Source of the DNA: Brachyspira aalborgi
Lineage (GTDB): Bacteria > Spirochaetota > Brachyspiria > Brachyspirales > Brachyspiraceae
DNA: 64,000 bases
Direction: 5' to 3'
NCBI RefSeq assembly: GCF_008016455.1
Contig: NZ_SAXU01000001.1
Coordinates: 248,001 to 312,000, forward strand
Below, piece after piece: positions 18,501 through 28,138 of the stretch (the stretch's first letter is position 1; every line of letters starts with the position of its first letter). The notes under the pieces were generated by a model, which worked only from the letters and a program-made list of their open reading frames with translations, did not search any database and had not been told where the DNA came from. The translations under genes and the position numbers were made by a program.

Positions 18501-21500
18501 TTTATCAGGTTCTGAATAAGCGTCTTCAAAATGCTCTATTCTTGCTTCTACTCTTTTTCTAAACTCTTCGTTAGAATCCTCAAATACTTTTATAATATCG
18601 TCTCTAAAAGAATCGTAAGAAAAATCGTTTTTCAAAGCTTCGTTTTGCAAATTTTCAAACATATCGATTATATATTTTTTCTCTTCTTCAATCATAGAGG
18701 AAATTTCTTCTCTATTAGGAATATCTAAAGAAATTTTATTATTTAATTCTTCTATATTTTGAGTTATATTATTTTTTTCATTTGATAATAAACTTATAGC
18801 TTCTTCTTGTTCTTTCATTAAATCGGAAATAGATTTTCTAAAATCTAAAAATTCGCTTACAAGTTTATCTCTGTCGCTTTCTATTGAGTTTAAAGCCTCG
18901 TTTGAATAAATAGCTCCGCTTTCGTATTTTGTTTTTATATCTTCAATTTCTGCGGATAATCTGTCTCTTTCAATTTGCAAATTGCTTGCCAAATTATTTA
19001 TAATGGAAATTTTTTCTACGAATTCGTTTTTGAAATCGTATATTTCATTCATTATATTATCTTTATATCTCTTTATGCTTTCTGAAAAATCTTCTTCCAA
19101 TATGCTAAAATTATTTTTAATTTCCGCTTCATGCCCTTTGTAAATATTTTCAAAATATTCCAAAGTCGGCATAGAGTTTAAAATTTCATTTCTTAACGAA
19201 TCAAACTCTTCTCTTAAAGAATCTTTTTCTTCAATAAATATTTGGCTTATATCTTCAATCGTAGGAATTTCTTTAATAATATTTTCCTTCATTTCGGATA
19301 ATTTATTTTCGATTTTATTATCTATAGAATCTTCTTCTTTAGAAAAAACTTCGGCTATAGCTTCAACCGTTGAATAATTATCTTCTATATTTTTCTTAAA
19401 CGATTCTAATATTTCGTCTATTCTCAATCTTTCTTTTTCAATTATATTTTCTATATAAGGTTTATCAATTTTTTCAGAATTATCGGAAATTTCTTTTTTA
19501 GTATTTTCAACCGATAAAGTTATATCGTCTTTATATTTATTTATAAGTTTTTCTACATATTCATTATTAATTGAATTATCTTTTAAGGAATCGATTCTTT
19601 TATTTATATCTTCTAATGAATTTTCTAATAAAGAATGCAATTTTTCTTTTTCATTATCTAGAAATCGATTAATATTATTTAAATATTCTTCTTTAAGCAA
19701 ATCAAATTTTTCTTCGTTAGACATATATTCCACTCTAATAGCGGATTTAAAATTATCTAATTCTTCTATTAATCTTGTTTTCTCTTCTTCAAATATTTGA
19801 GCGAAATTATTATTTTCTATATGATATTCCAAGATTTCTTTTTTAAACTCTTCAAATTCATTTATTAATCCTTCTTTTTCAGATACAAATAAATCAGTAA
19901 GTTCTTCCATATTAGGAACATTATTTTTTAAACCTTCAAAATCTTTTTCTATTTTAGAATACATATCTTTTTTAAGTTGATATATAGTTTCTATTAATTC
20001 GTTTTTATCTTTAGCCAATTCTTTTGAAAGTTCTAAATTGCTATTGTCTAATCTATTTATATAATTTTCTAAGTCGGATAATCTTATTTCCACATTGCTA
20101 AAATCGTCATTATTTTTTACAATGTTTACATAATTCATAGCTTTATCGTTTTCTTGTTTTATAGAATCTTCGATATTGATAATTTTTGATTTAATACGCT
20201 CTTCATATTCTTTCAATACATTATCCAATTTATTTGAATATTTTTCCATGTTTTCATTTATAGAGCTTTGATTATATTCAATATCTTTTAATCTATCGTC
20301 AAAAGCCATTATGCTGCTTTCAACATCGGATATTTTATCCTCAAATGAAGAAGCCAAATCGTTATGTTTTTGATTTATTTTTTCTCTTAATTCTTCTATC
20401 ATATTTAACATATTTGAAATATTATCATTGTTTTCAAAATTAATATTTTCTTTAAGCGCATCCAAATCGTTTATAATAGAATTAAGATTATTGTCTTTCC
20501 AAAGATTTAAATCTTTTTCCATTTCGTTTATTTTTTCTTTATATTCTTCTAGAGATTGCTCCAAAGCTTCCTCTATAGAAAGATTTAATTTAGATTCTAA
20601 TTTTTCTTTTAATGATTTAAATTTATCGTTTGTCAAATCGCTAAATAATCTTTTTATATTTTCTTTATTAGACCAAGAATCTTCAAAGAACGCTATTCTT
20701 TTTTCAATTCTATCTTTAAACTCTTTATTATTATTGTTTATATCGTCTTTTATATTTTCCAATGCATTTTTCAAAGTGGCAATTTTTTCAATATATTCGT
20801 TTAGCAAAGACGATGCAGAATTTTCGTTAGTATCGTTAATCTTTTCGTTTGCATTCGCTATATTTATATTAGATTTAAATATTTCAAATTCTTTTGATAA
20901 ATTATTGAAAGAATCCGACAATTCTTTTTTATCGTTATCTATTTTAGTTGAAACGATTTTATTATTTTCTTCTAATTGAGCGAGCGAATTTTCTATATGG
21001 AATAATTTATCCGACATATAATTTAAACTCTCAATATCGATATCGTTTTTAAATGAATCGTATAAATCAAATAATTCTTTCCTTATAGATTCAAAATAAT
21101 TTGATTGTTTATTTTCAATTTCGTCTTCATAAGAGTTTATTCTGTTTATAATATCGTTTTCTTTATTGTTTATTAAATCGTTAATTCGATTTTCCATCTC
21201 TTCCGCTTTTTCAATATATTCTTTAAACTCTAAAGTATATTCTCCCAAACAAGAATCAATATATTCTCTGCTATAATCTTCTATTTTTAAAATTATTTCA
21301 TTTTTCTTCTCTTCTGAACTTTCAATAAATAAATCTATATTTTCTTTAGCGTTTCTCAACTGCTCAAGCAAATCGGATAAACTTCCGTCTTCCAAAACGG
21401 TTATATTATTTTCTATTTTTCCTAATTGTTCTTGCATATTAGAAACTTCTTCAAGTATTTTTTCAATTTCATTATTTAAAGCGTTATCTTTTTCTTTAGA

Positions 21501-24500
21501 ATTATCAAAAATATTTTTTATATTATAAAATTCGTTTTCCAAATTACCTATTCTTTCAAAATCATTTTTCAAAGAATTAAAAGCTTGTTCTAATTTTATT
21601 CTCTCCGCTTCTAAATCGTCAATAGCATCGTTATTTTTCAAAGAATCTAATTCAAATCTAAAGGCTTCAATATTTGCAAGCATGGAATTTTTTTCTTCTA
21701 TAATAATATTTTTCATTTCTTCTATATCTAATTTAGAATTACACATTTTTTCAATCATATCTCTACCGAAAGAATCAAAAGAATTTTCAAATTTAATTTT
21801 CTCTTCTTCAAATAAGCTATAAATATTATCTTTGCTCGCGTTTAGAACTTCATTTTTGAAAGATGCAAATTCTTCTTTTAATTGATTTATCTGTTCGTTA
21901 TTTAATACGGAACTTTCAATATTAACAAATTTATCATTGAAATATTGATTTGCAGATTCGTATTTGTTATTAGCTTCGGATATTTTATTTCCCAACTGCT
22001 CATATAATTTATTTACTTTTTCTTCTAATTTCTTTATATATGCTTTATTATTTTTAACGCTATCTACTTTTTTCTCTAAAATATTATATTTTTCTTCTAC
22101 GGCTAATATTTTTTCATCGACTTTATTATACATTTCTTTAACTTTATCTTCGTTTATAGTCTCTCCAATTTTATTTTCTAAATTAGACAAAGTATTATTT
22201 ATAATATTGTCAGATTTTTCTTCAAAGTTATTTATAGCCTTCTCCAAATCGGAATTAATAGCGTTGAAAGATTCGTTTATAATATCGTTAAATTGTTGTT
22301 TGCTATCCTCTAACATATTTAATTTCTCAGATAATCTATTCTCTAATTCTATAGAACGTTCCTCTAAATATTCCTCTATATAATTTTTCTCATTTGAAAT
22401 AAGATTAGTCTCCGCTTCATTTATAATCTTATCTATCTCATTTTTTATACTCTGAAGATTATTTTCTAATTCTTTAGTCGCATCATTATACATTTTATCA
22501 AGCGCTATCGAATATCCTTCATAATCTTTGCGTATGCTCTCTGACAATTCTTTAATATCGTCCGTTATTAAATCTTTTTCGTTATTTCTATGATGTTCTA
22601 TATTCTTTATCTCTTCGTTATATCTTTCTACGGCTTCTCTAATATTATTATGAATATCTTCTAAATTATTTTCTATCTCATTATTTATTTTATCGTCTAT
22701 ATTTGATAATTTATTTTCTATATAGGATAACCTTTCATTTATATTTTTATCTATACGAGAATAAATTTCATTTTCTTTATATTCAATAGTTTTCAACATT
22801 TCGGATAATAATTCTTCTTTCTTGTTTTCAGAAGTTTCTACAAATCCTTCAATGCTTAATTTAGCTTGATTTAATTGATTTAATAATTCATTTAAATTGC
22901 CTTCCTTCCAATCTTCTATATCTTTTCCTATCGTATCCATTCTATCTCTTAATTGAGAATAAATTTCATTTTCTTTATCTTCAATAGTTTTTAACATTTC
23001 GGATAATAATTCTTCTTTCTTATTTTCAGAAGCTTCTACAAATCCTTCAATACTTACTTTAGCTTGATTTAATTGATTCAATAATTCATTTAAATTACCT
23101 TCCTTCCAATCGCCTATGCCTCTCTCTATATCATCCATTTTCTCTTTCAAATCAGAAATGTAATGTTCAAATTTTATATCCGCCTCTTTCCTTAAATTCT
23201 CTACCTCCTCTCTTATATCGCTATTAAATAAACTCTTTATCCTGTTATTGTCAGACCATATATCCTCAAAATGCGCTATCCTCTTCTCTAATCTATCCTT
23301 AAAATCTTTATTCTCATTACTCAAATCCTTAAATACAGAATCTATTTTATTCTCTATCGTTTCAGCTTTACTCATAGAACTTAAAAGATTATCTTTTATA
23401 GATTCAAAATCTTTATTAAGAGAGGCTAAATCTTCAAATAAACTTTCAGAATCGCTATCTATTTTATTTTCAAGATTAACTTTGAAATCTTTTAATTTAT
23501 CCGATAAAATCTCTATATCGCCTCTCAAATCTATATCTATTCCGTCAATTTTATTTTTCAATTCTAATAAATTATTTTCTAAACCCTCTACCTTCTCAAA
23601 ATCTTCTCTCAAACTTATTAAAGAATTCTCTAATTTAGACTTATCTTCCGTTAATGATTCAATTCTGTTATCCTCTCTTATATTGTTAATATCATCTTTC
23701 AAAGATTCAAATTGAGATATTAAATTATTCTTTTCTTCTAATAAATGATTTTTTATATAAGTTAAATCACTCTCATTATCCGAAACCCTATTAAGTAGAT
23801 TTTTAGAAAAATCCTCAAACATATTCTCTATTCTTTCTTTCTCTTCTTCAAATAAACTAGGAAGCTCTATCTCATTGGCTCTTAAAGTTTGAGATTTCAA
23901 TAATTCAAACTCTTCTTTGAAATCTTCTATTTGATTGTTTAATAATTCTTTTTCGCTATCATATAATTTTACAAACTCATCCTTATCAATTAAAGAAGAT
24001 TTTATCGATTCTATAGTTTTATCAATCTCATTATCTCTATATGATAAATTATATTTTAATTCCTCAATTTCGTTATTTAAGTCGCCTTTAATATCGTTTA
24101 TTAAATTTGAAAACTCTTCTATATATTTAATCTTCTTATCATAATCGTCAAATATCGATAATATGCTCTCATTATTTGAAATTAAACTATCGGTTTGCTC
24201 TTTGATTCTATAATCCATCCCTTCTCTTAATTCCAAAAACTCTCTCTTCAAATCATCCATAGACAAACTTATTGATTCTTTAGCTTCAATAATTCTATTG
24301 TCTACAAGCTCCTCCGCATACTTTTTCATCTCTTCTACAGATTCTGAAGTTTTAGCGTTATACATTTCTTTAGTTTTCTCAAGTAAATCATTAACGCCTT
24401 TATGCAATGTATTAAATGATTCATTTAAGGTTTCGTTTAATCCTTTAACTTTCTCGTCTATCTTCAAAGAAGTCTTATTAAGATAATCGTCTATGTAATT

Positions 24501-27290
24501 AGTCTCATTTTCTAAATGTTTAGCTTCGGATTCCTCCCTGCTCTTCTCTATCTCCTCTCTTAATCGATTCGCATAATCATTTAAAGAAACCTTCTCATTG
24601 TTATAAATATCCTCAAGAGTATTAATATATTCTTCATAATTTTCTCTTATTTCAACTCCAATATTTTCAACTTCTTCAATTATATTTTTATTCTCTTCAA
24701 GTCTATAGGTTTCAATTTCTTTTATCTCTTCTCTGTATTTTTCTACGGAGCTTTCTATTAAATCTTTAAGCTCGTTTATTTTTTTATTTATTCCTTCTTC
24801 GGCATTGTTAAATATATTATCAACCTTGCTTTCAACTAAAGCTTTTTTATCGTTAATATAAACTTCTATAGAGTCCATTTTATTGTCTATGCTATATTTT
24901 ATATTATCCGCATTTGAAGAAATTTCATTTAATTTCATTACCAAAGTATCCATACGAACTTTATATTCGTCAGCGACTATATCGGAATGATGTTTTAACT
25001 GCTCGTATTCTTCTTTTAATTCTGCAAAAGTATTTTCTATAATAGAATGATATTTTGCGCTCATATTATTTAAATCGGTTTTCTTTTCATCAAATAAAGT
25101 CTCTATTTTTTTATCTAAATTATTATATTTATTTTCTATATCAGAAACTAATTCTTTTTCTTTATTATCCGCTTTTTCGTAAACGCCGTTTATAGTTTTT
25201 TCAAAAGATTCTTTTCCAATCTCTAATCTATGCATAATATCTTCAAGCTCGTCTCTTATTTTATTCATATCGTCTCTTTTGCCTTCTAAAAGAGAATTGA
25301 AAGATTCGGTAGCTTTATGCAATTCGTTATGAAGCATATCGACTATATTCTTTTTATTATCTTCGCTGTATTTAATATTTTCATTTACAATATTATTAAC
25401 TCTATTTTTAAAATCCTCTAAAGAAGATTCCAAATTATTAATCATATCGTTTAATTCAATACGCTTTTCAGTATTTTCTTTAATATGATTTTCCATATCT
25501 TTGCTTAAAGAATCTATATTATTAAATTCTTCGTTATATTTTTCTTTTAAGATAGACAATTTATTATCCATATCTTCCAATTCTGAAGCCGTATTTCTAA
25601 TATAATTATCTATATTTCCTTCCAAATTATCTTTTATATAATTATATTGATTTTGAAGTTCCTGCATTCTATTATTTGCCTGATTTTCTAAATCTTTATA
25701 CAAATATTCTTTTTCTAAACTTAAAGAATCTAATATTTCTTCTTGTTTATTAGTCAATATTGAAGAAAATTCAGAAGTTTGATAATGTATTTCCTCTATT
25801 TTTTCTTTTAATAAATTTGTCTCTCCTTCTACATCCGCTCTAAGTTCGTTTATTTCGGCAATTAAAGAACCTCTCGCATTATCTATAGAATATTCCATGT
25901 CGTCTTGAGTCTTTAATAAAATATCGTTTTTCAATTTTTCTATATCGTTTGAAATTTCTTCAAATCTGCTTTCGGCTTTTAATAAAGTTTCTTCGCTCAT
26001 TCCGTCTAAAGCGATAATTAAATCGGACAATTCTTTTGTTTTATTTCTGTAAAGCGTGATTATTCCGTTATTTTCATTTTCAAGAACATCTCTTATATTA
26101 TTTGAAAACGCTTCAACTTCGTTTAATAATCTTCTGTTTATATCGTCTTTAAGCGCCACAAAATCAGAATCTAATTGACCCGTTCTTTCCTCATAATCTT
26201 TTGAAATAAAATCCGCCTTATCTTTTATATAATCTATTGACTGCTCTAAAGAAACCGCTTTTTGTTCTATCGACTCTAAAAACTCTTCTTTATCTTGAGT
26301 TATTTTTTCAAGTCCTTCTCTTAAAGAAGAATATAACATTTCTTTAGTTTTTTCCATTTCGTCTTTAAACTCTAAAATGCTCGATTCTGTTATAGAATTT
26401 AATCTATCATGAATCGTATCTCTTAAATTAATTAATTCGTTTTCAAGTCCGTCTTTAGATTGACTTATAACTTCAAATCTCTCTTCAATATCTTTTGATT
26501 TAAAATCAATTTCATCTGCAAATAAAGAATATTTATTAATAAGTTCTTCTCTGCTCTTTTCAAATAATTCCGCTAATTGTTCTATATTATTTCTTGCCGT
26601 TCTCTCCGCAAGCTGCGTAAGTTGATTCGTAAATAATTCTTCTTTCTTTGCAACATGAAGTTTAAACTCTTCGGTTAATGCTGAAATTTTTTCTTTCTCT
26701 TGTTCCGCCATATCTATATAATGAGCGTCTCTAGCGAGTAGGTTAGAAGTGAGAGCGTCAAATCTTTTATATAATTCGGATTCAAAATCGTTGAATTTAG
26801 AATTATAAGAATCTATAAGCTTATCTTGAACTGTAGAAACATTTTTTTCTAATTCTATCATTTTAGTTTTTACATCGGAAATTCTTTTATAAGTTTTTTC
26901 TATAGTATTTCTTTCTTTCAAAACCGTATCGACTTTATTTAAAATATCTAAATAAGCTTCTTCCAAAGAATCAACTTGCTCTTGATATTGCGAAACTGCG
27001 GCTTTATAATCTTTATAAGATTCAATTTTAGTATTAAGTTTGGCTAAATCTTCTTCCATTGATTTGCTTATAAATCCAGCTTTTTTAACGGCAATTTCTA
27101 AATCTATAGCATTGTCTTTCACTTCGGAAATTTTTTCTTCTATAATTCCTTCTAACGCCGCTTTTTCTTCTTCAAAAATATTATTGAAATTTCCAATATT
27201 TGAATTTCTTTTATTATCAATAATTTTGGCAATTCCAACCACTATAATTGGTATTATAAACATTAATGCAAAATTGAGTATAGGGAACAT
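15594..27290 (-). CDS. Giant coiled-coil membrane-anchored protein (SpiroCoCo-like)
   Basis: At 3898 residues this is by far the largest gene in the window. It starts with one membrane helix (about residues 3-22, NFALMFIIPIIVVGIAK) and then is almost uninterrupted coiled coil rich in E, K, N, D and I to about residue 3830. The last 45 residues (FIIKMYKQGWKTDEIVKNSS onward) look like a small helix-turn-helix domain. A recurring block of the type RIEKRIAHFED.WS...IK.LF occurs at least three times, and a 66-residue unit is tandemly duplicated. I recall that NCBI uses the name SpiroCoCo for such spirochaete coiled-coil proteins; I could not check it. A long inner-membrane tether that projects into the cytoplasm, perhaps a cytoskeletal or cell-length ruler element, is inferred. 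It lies 65 nt upstream of the HPr gene start on the same strand. Confidence 0.9.
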   Translation of the reverse strand: MFPILNFALMFIIPIIVVGIAKIIDNKRNSNIGNFNNIFEEEKAALEGIIEEKISEVKDNAIDLEIAVKKAGFISKSMEEDLAKLNTKIESYKDYKAAVSQYQEQVDSLEEAYLDILNKVDTVLKERNTIEKTYKRISDVKTKMIELEKNVSTVQDKLIDSYNSKFNDFESELYKRFDALTSNLLARDAHYIDMAEQEKEKISALTEEFKLHVAKKEELFTNQLTQLAERTARNNIEQLAELFEKSREELINKYSLFADEIDFKSKDIEERFEVISQSKDGLENELINLRDTIHDRLNSITESSILEFKDEMEKTKEMLYSSLREGLEKITQDKEEFLESIEQKAVSLEQSIDYIKDKADFISKDYEERTGQLDSDFVALKDDINRRLLNEVEAFSNNIRDVLENENNGIITLYRNKTKELSDLIIALDGMSEETLLKAESRFEEISNDIEKLKNDILLKTQDDMEYSIDNARGSLIAEINELRADVEGETNLLKEKIEEIHYQTSEFSSILTNKQEEILDSLSLEKEYLYKDLENQANNRMQELQNQYNYIKDNLEGNIDNYIRNTASELEDMDNKLSILKEKYNEEFNNIDSLSKDMENHIKENTEKRIELNDMINNLESSLEDFKNRVNNIVNENIKYSEDNKKNIVDMLHNELHKATESFNSLLEGKRDDMNKIRDELEDIMHRLEIGKESFEKTINGVYEKADNKEKELVSDIENKYNNLDKKIETLFDEKKTDLNNMSAKYHSIIENTFAELKEEYEQLKHHSDIVADEYKVRMDTLVMKLNEISSNADNIKYSIDNKMDSIEVYINDKKALVESKVDNIFNNAEEGINKKINELKDLIESSVEKYREEIKEIETYRLEENKNIIEEVENIGVEIRENYEEYINTLEDIYNNEKVSLNDYANRLREEIEKSREESEAKHLENETNYIDDYLNKTSLKIDEKVKGLNETLNESFNTLHKGVNDLLEKTKEMYNAKTSESVEEMKKYAEELVDNRIIEAKESISLSMDDLKREFLELREGMDYRIKEQTDSLISNNESILSIFDDYDKKIKYIEEFSNLINDIKGDLNNEIEELKYNLSYRDNEIDKTIESIKSSLIDKDEFVKLYDSEKELLNNQIEDFKEEFELLKSQTLRANEIELPSLFEEEKERIENMFEDFSKNLLNRVSDNESDLTYIKNHLLEEKNNLISQFESLKDDINNIREDNRIESLTEDKSKLENSLISLREDFEKVEGLENNLLELKNKIDGIDIDLRGDIEILSDKLKDFKVNLENKIDSDSESLFEDLASLNKDFESIKDNLLSSMSKAETIENKIDSVFKDLSNENKDFKDRLEKRIAHFEDIWSDNNRIKSLFNSDIREEVENLRKEADIKFEHYISDLKEKMDDIERGIGDWKEGNLNELLNQLNQAKVSIEGFVEASENKKEELLSEMLKTIEDKENEIYSQLRDRMDTIGKDIEDWKEGNLNELLNQLNQAKLSIEGFVETSENKKEELLSEMLKTIEYKENEIYSRIDKNINERLSYIENKLSNIDDKINNEIENNLEDIHNNIREAVERYNEEIKNIEHHRNNEKDLITDDIKELSESIRKDYEGYSIALDKMYNDATKELENNLQSIKNEIDKIINEAETNLISNEKNYIEEYLEERSIELENRLSEKLNMLEDSKQQFNDIINESFNAINSDLEKAINNFEEKSDNIINNTLSNLENKIGETINEDKVKEMYNKVDEKILAVEEKYNILEKKVDSVKNNKAYIKKLEEKVNKLYEQLGNKISEANNKYESANQYFNDKFVNIESSVLNNEQINQLKEEFASFKNEVLNASKDNIYSLFEEEKIKFENSFDSFGRDMIEKMCNSKLDIEEMKNIIIEEKNSMLANIEAFRFELDSLKNNDAIDDLEAERIKLEQAFNSLKNDFERIGNLENEFYNIKNIFDNSKEKDNALNNEIEKILEEVSNMQEQLGKIENNITVLEDGSLSDLLEQLRNAKENIDLFIESSEEKKNEIILKIEDYSREYIDSCLGEYTLEFKEYIEKAEEMENRINDLINNKENDIINRINSYEDEIENKQSNYFESIRKELFDLYDSFKNDIDIESLNYMSDKLFHIENSLAQLEENNKIVSTKIDNDKKELSDSFNNLSKEFEIFKSNINIANANEKINDTNENSASSLLNEYIEKIATLKNALENIKDDINNNNKEFKDRIEKRIAFFEDSWSNKENIKRLFSDLTNDKFKSLKEKLESKLNLSIEEALEQSLEEYKEKINEMEKDLNLWKDNNLNSIINDLDALKENINFENNDNISNMLNMIEELREKINQKHNDLASSFEDKISDVESSIMAFDDRLKDIEYNQSSINENMEKYSNKLDNVLKEYEERIKSKIINIEDSIKQENDKAMNYVNIVKNNDDFSNVEIRLSDLENYINRLDNSNLELSKELAKDKNELIETIYQLKKDMYSKIEKDFEGLKNNVPNMEELTDLFVSEKEGLINEFEEFKKEILEYHIENNNFAQIFEEEKTRLIEELDNFKSAIRVEYMSNEEKFDLLKEEYLNNINRFLDNEKEKLHSLLENSLEDINKRIDSLKDNSINNEYVEKLINKYKDDITLSVENTKKEISDNSEKIDKPYIENIIEKERLRIDEILESFKKNIEDNYSTVEAIAEVFSKEEDSIDNKIENKLSEMKENIIKEIPTIEDISQIFIEEKDSLREEFDSLRNEILNSMPTLEYFENIYKGHEAEIKNNFSILEEDFSESIKRYKDNIMNEIYDFKNEFVEKISIINNLASNLQIERDRLSAEIEDIKTKYESGAIYSNEALNSIESDRDKLVSEFLDFRKSISDLMKEQEEAISLLSNEKNNITQNIEELNNKISLDIPNREEISSMIEEEKKYIIDMFENLQNEALKNDFSYDSFRDDIIKVFEDSNEEFRKRVEARIEHFEDAYSEPDKIKEFYRDAIEVEVDNLKSETSNILNDINLKVEEAKNKVDIIENEKVNNIINRIDEAQNNIDALVETIKANLKEQENEIRMLGQSQKHISQDIENVRKEREALIEMVKNSDVNIKNKLDSLTEAVADASKKAYERMAKKENIFNDRVKEIENYLTSVENHINEDYLNKSKETIDNLIASFNEEIIKETKDLTPHIMTAVQNFINKETSKFEKFSDIKKSIEDIELTINDRLNESFNIINTKLENNMEELKKKMSEYEEKIISEFKISANQEGARTIEEINDRYNEEMAKLKDMYLTSEKFYTDRQERNHESFTTLFEETYKEYKDKINSLYDELENSKSNLTNSVNEMVADLQDAMKIKDEFMSSVESNQAKLKNVEEKMNNLENEFTPSIERLKSIIEEKALELQNKIENYSKDIEEQGKKFNDRLEELSNNAKLSVEGKIEEFDSIINNISQRMDEILEGKNSEFEELKSNYISLSESLLNLRDSISKAINEKIADANSIIEENINSIEEQTNEKYDKYVARLNSNLEQTLSLLMNDAKEYVQNAKTEIIKTQNENLDIYDNRIEGMKNIVDALENDITKYSSEIEARLEELNLSYNEKTNIILKDLDNRANSLNKKLDGVVMAIDNLLDEKSDDIANEYDILKMKIEDIQKDIDKYMNTIKIFDKAEESAKTIKEDVSKLDVLVKDTKVAVSDMNKTMSEFEGLKQMHKEILEYSKGIKKERESLKDTQDKVNILIEMTDDIQNKFLNIAESNSMIENTEEGIKAVIDIASQIEDKLSFIKDKEEYAENILSQMNKADIEIETVLEKVDGIKSAMVDVEEKRKVFMDKISSLEKDFNKIEKNDKKVQLFLNKLEELNIILEEMQNQRENLNYMKKENDNIVKNLERAEYFVRYLQDLLDNAEKYMSDGKTTSKRSKSNIVDNKKEEFIIKMYKQGWKTDEIVKNSSYSRDEVETIIKKWKDKQSRG
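22757..23152 (-). repeat. 198-nt tandem duplication inside the giant coiled-coil gene
   Basis: Two adjacent copies start near 22757 and 22955, with an offset of 198 nt (66 codons) and only scattered substitutions. They encode the units beginning DIGDWKEGNLNELLNQLNQ and DIEDWKEGNLNELLNQLNQ. The copy number could change by recombination without breaking the reading frame or the heptad phase. Confidence 0.8.
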
Positions 27291-27701
27291 ACAAATCTCC
27301 GAATTTATTTTTAATTAACATAATAATATATTATGTTAATTAATTTGTCAATAGTTTTTTTAAAATTTTTTTAAAAAATTCACTGTTATTTTTTATACCG
27401 AAAGAATAAGAACTTTATTTATATTTTATTTCCACTTTGTAATCTTTTATAATCTTTTTTTATAAAAAATCGTCATTGCGAATGAGTGAAACGAACGAAG
27501 CAATCCACTATTAATAAAGTTAAATTTTAAAATAGAATTTTATTAATTTTGGATTACCACGCTTTAAAGATGCTCGCTCCAGCATTAACGCACATTCTGT
27601 GGGCTGTAAGCCGAGCGAATGAAAATATTTTTAATTCTTTATCAATAGTTAAATTTAGTTAAATTTCCAATTCGTCTGAAAATACAAAATTTAATAAACT
27701 A
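27291..27701. other. Intergenic region with dispersed repeat
   Basis: This non-coding stretch separates the giant coiled-coil gene from the RNase P RNA gene. It holds a copy of a dispersed repeat at 27471-27620 and otherwise AT-rich sequence without a convincing reading frame. Confidence 0.7.
27471..27620. repeat. Dispersed GTCATTGCGA-type repeat, copy 1
   Basis: The segment begins CGTCATTGCGAATGAG and continues GAACGAAGCAATCC, a core shared with copies at 49614 and 56746. It goes on to a second GGATT box and a GCTCGC/GAGCGA-rich part. The element is non-coding; translations across it give spurious short peptides. Confidence 0.75.
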
Positions 27702-27730
27702 TTGACTTTTTAATCTCTATATAATATAAA
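27702..27730 (+). promoter_or_regulatory. Putative promoter of rnpB
   Basis: TTGACT at 27702-27707 and TATAAA at 27725-27730 are separated by 17 bp. Transcription would start near 27737, about 25 nt before the mature RNase P RNA end. The region is AT-rich, so the -10 choice is uncertain. Confidence 0.45.
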
Positions 27731-27763
27731 TTATTTATATAAATTATAATAAAAAATAAATAT

Positions 27764-28096
27764 GCGGAGCGGATAAACGCGGTATTTAAGTTAATAATAT
27801 CGAGGAAAGTCCGAACCTCTAAAGGGCTTCATGCAAGCTAACGGCTTGAAGACGAAAGTCTATGGAAAGCGCAACAGAAAATATACCGCCCGTTTGGGTA
27901 AGGGTGAAAAGGTATGGTAAGAGCATACCGCATTTATGGCGACATAGATGGCAGTGCAAACCCCATGAGAGGCAAGAGCAAAACGAAACGATATAGATTG
28001 CCCTTTTCAAAGTTTCAGGTGGCTCGCTGAATCATTATAGCGATATAATGATAAGATAAATGTTTATCCAAGACAGAATTCGGCTTATAGCTCCGC
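27764..28096 (+). ncRNA. rnpB: RNase P RNA, bacterial type
   Basis: The 5' P4/CR-I signature GAGGAAAGTCCGAAC and the 3' CR-V signature ACAGAATTCGGCTTATAG are both present and correctly spaced. The ends GCGGAGC (27764-27770) and GCTCCGC (28090-28096) pair as helix P1, which sets the boundaries. A GACGAAAGTC hairpin and the internal AGAGCATACCGC region fit the usual fold. The RNA is the catalytic subunit that removes 5' leaders from pre-tRNAs. It lies directly upstream of mtnN; the RNase P protein gene is not here. The length of about 333 nt is on the short side for a type A RNA. Confidence 0.95.
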
Positions 28097-28138
28097 TAAT
28101 TTTTTATTAAATTTTTATTTTATTTAAGGAAAAGACAA

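Noticed and set aside
27819-28010. 63-residue minus-strand reading frame
   Set aside because: It lies antisense within the RNase P RNA gene.
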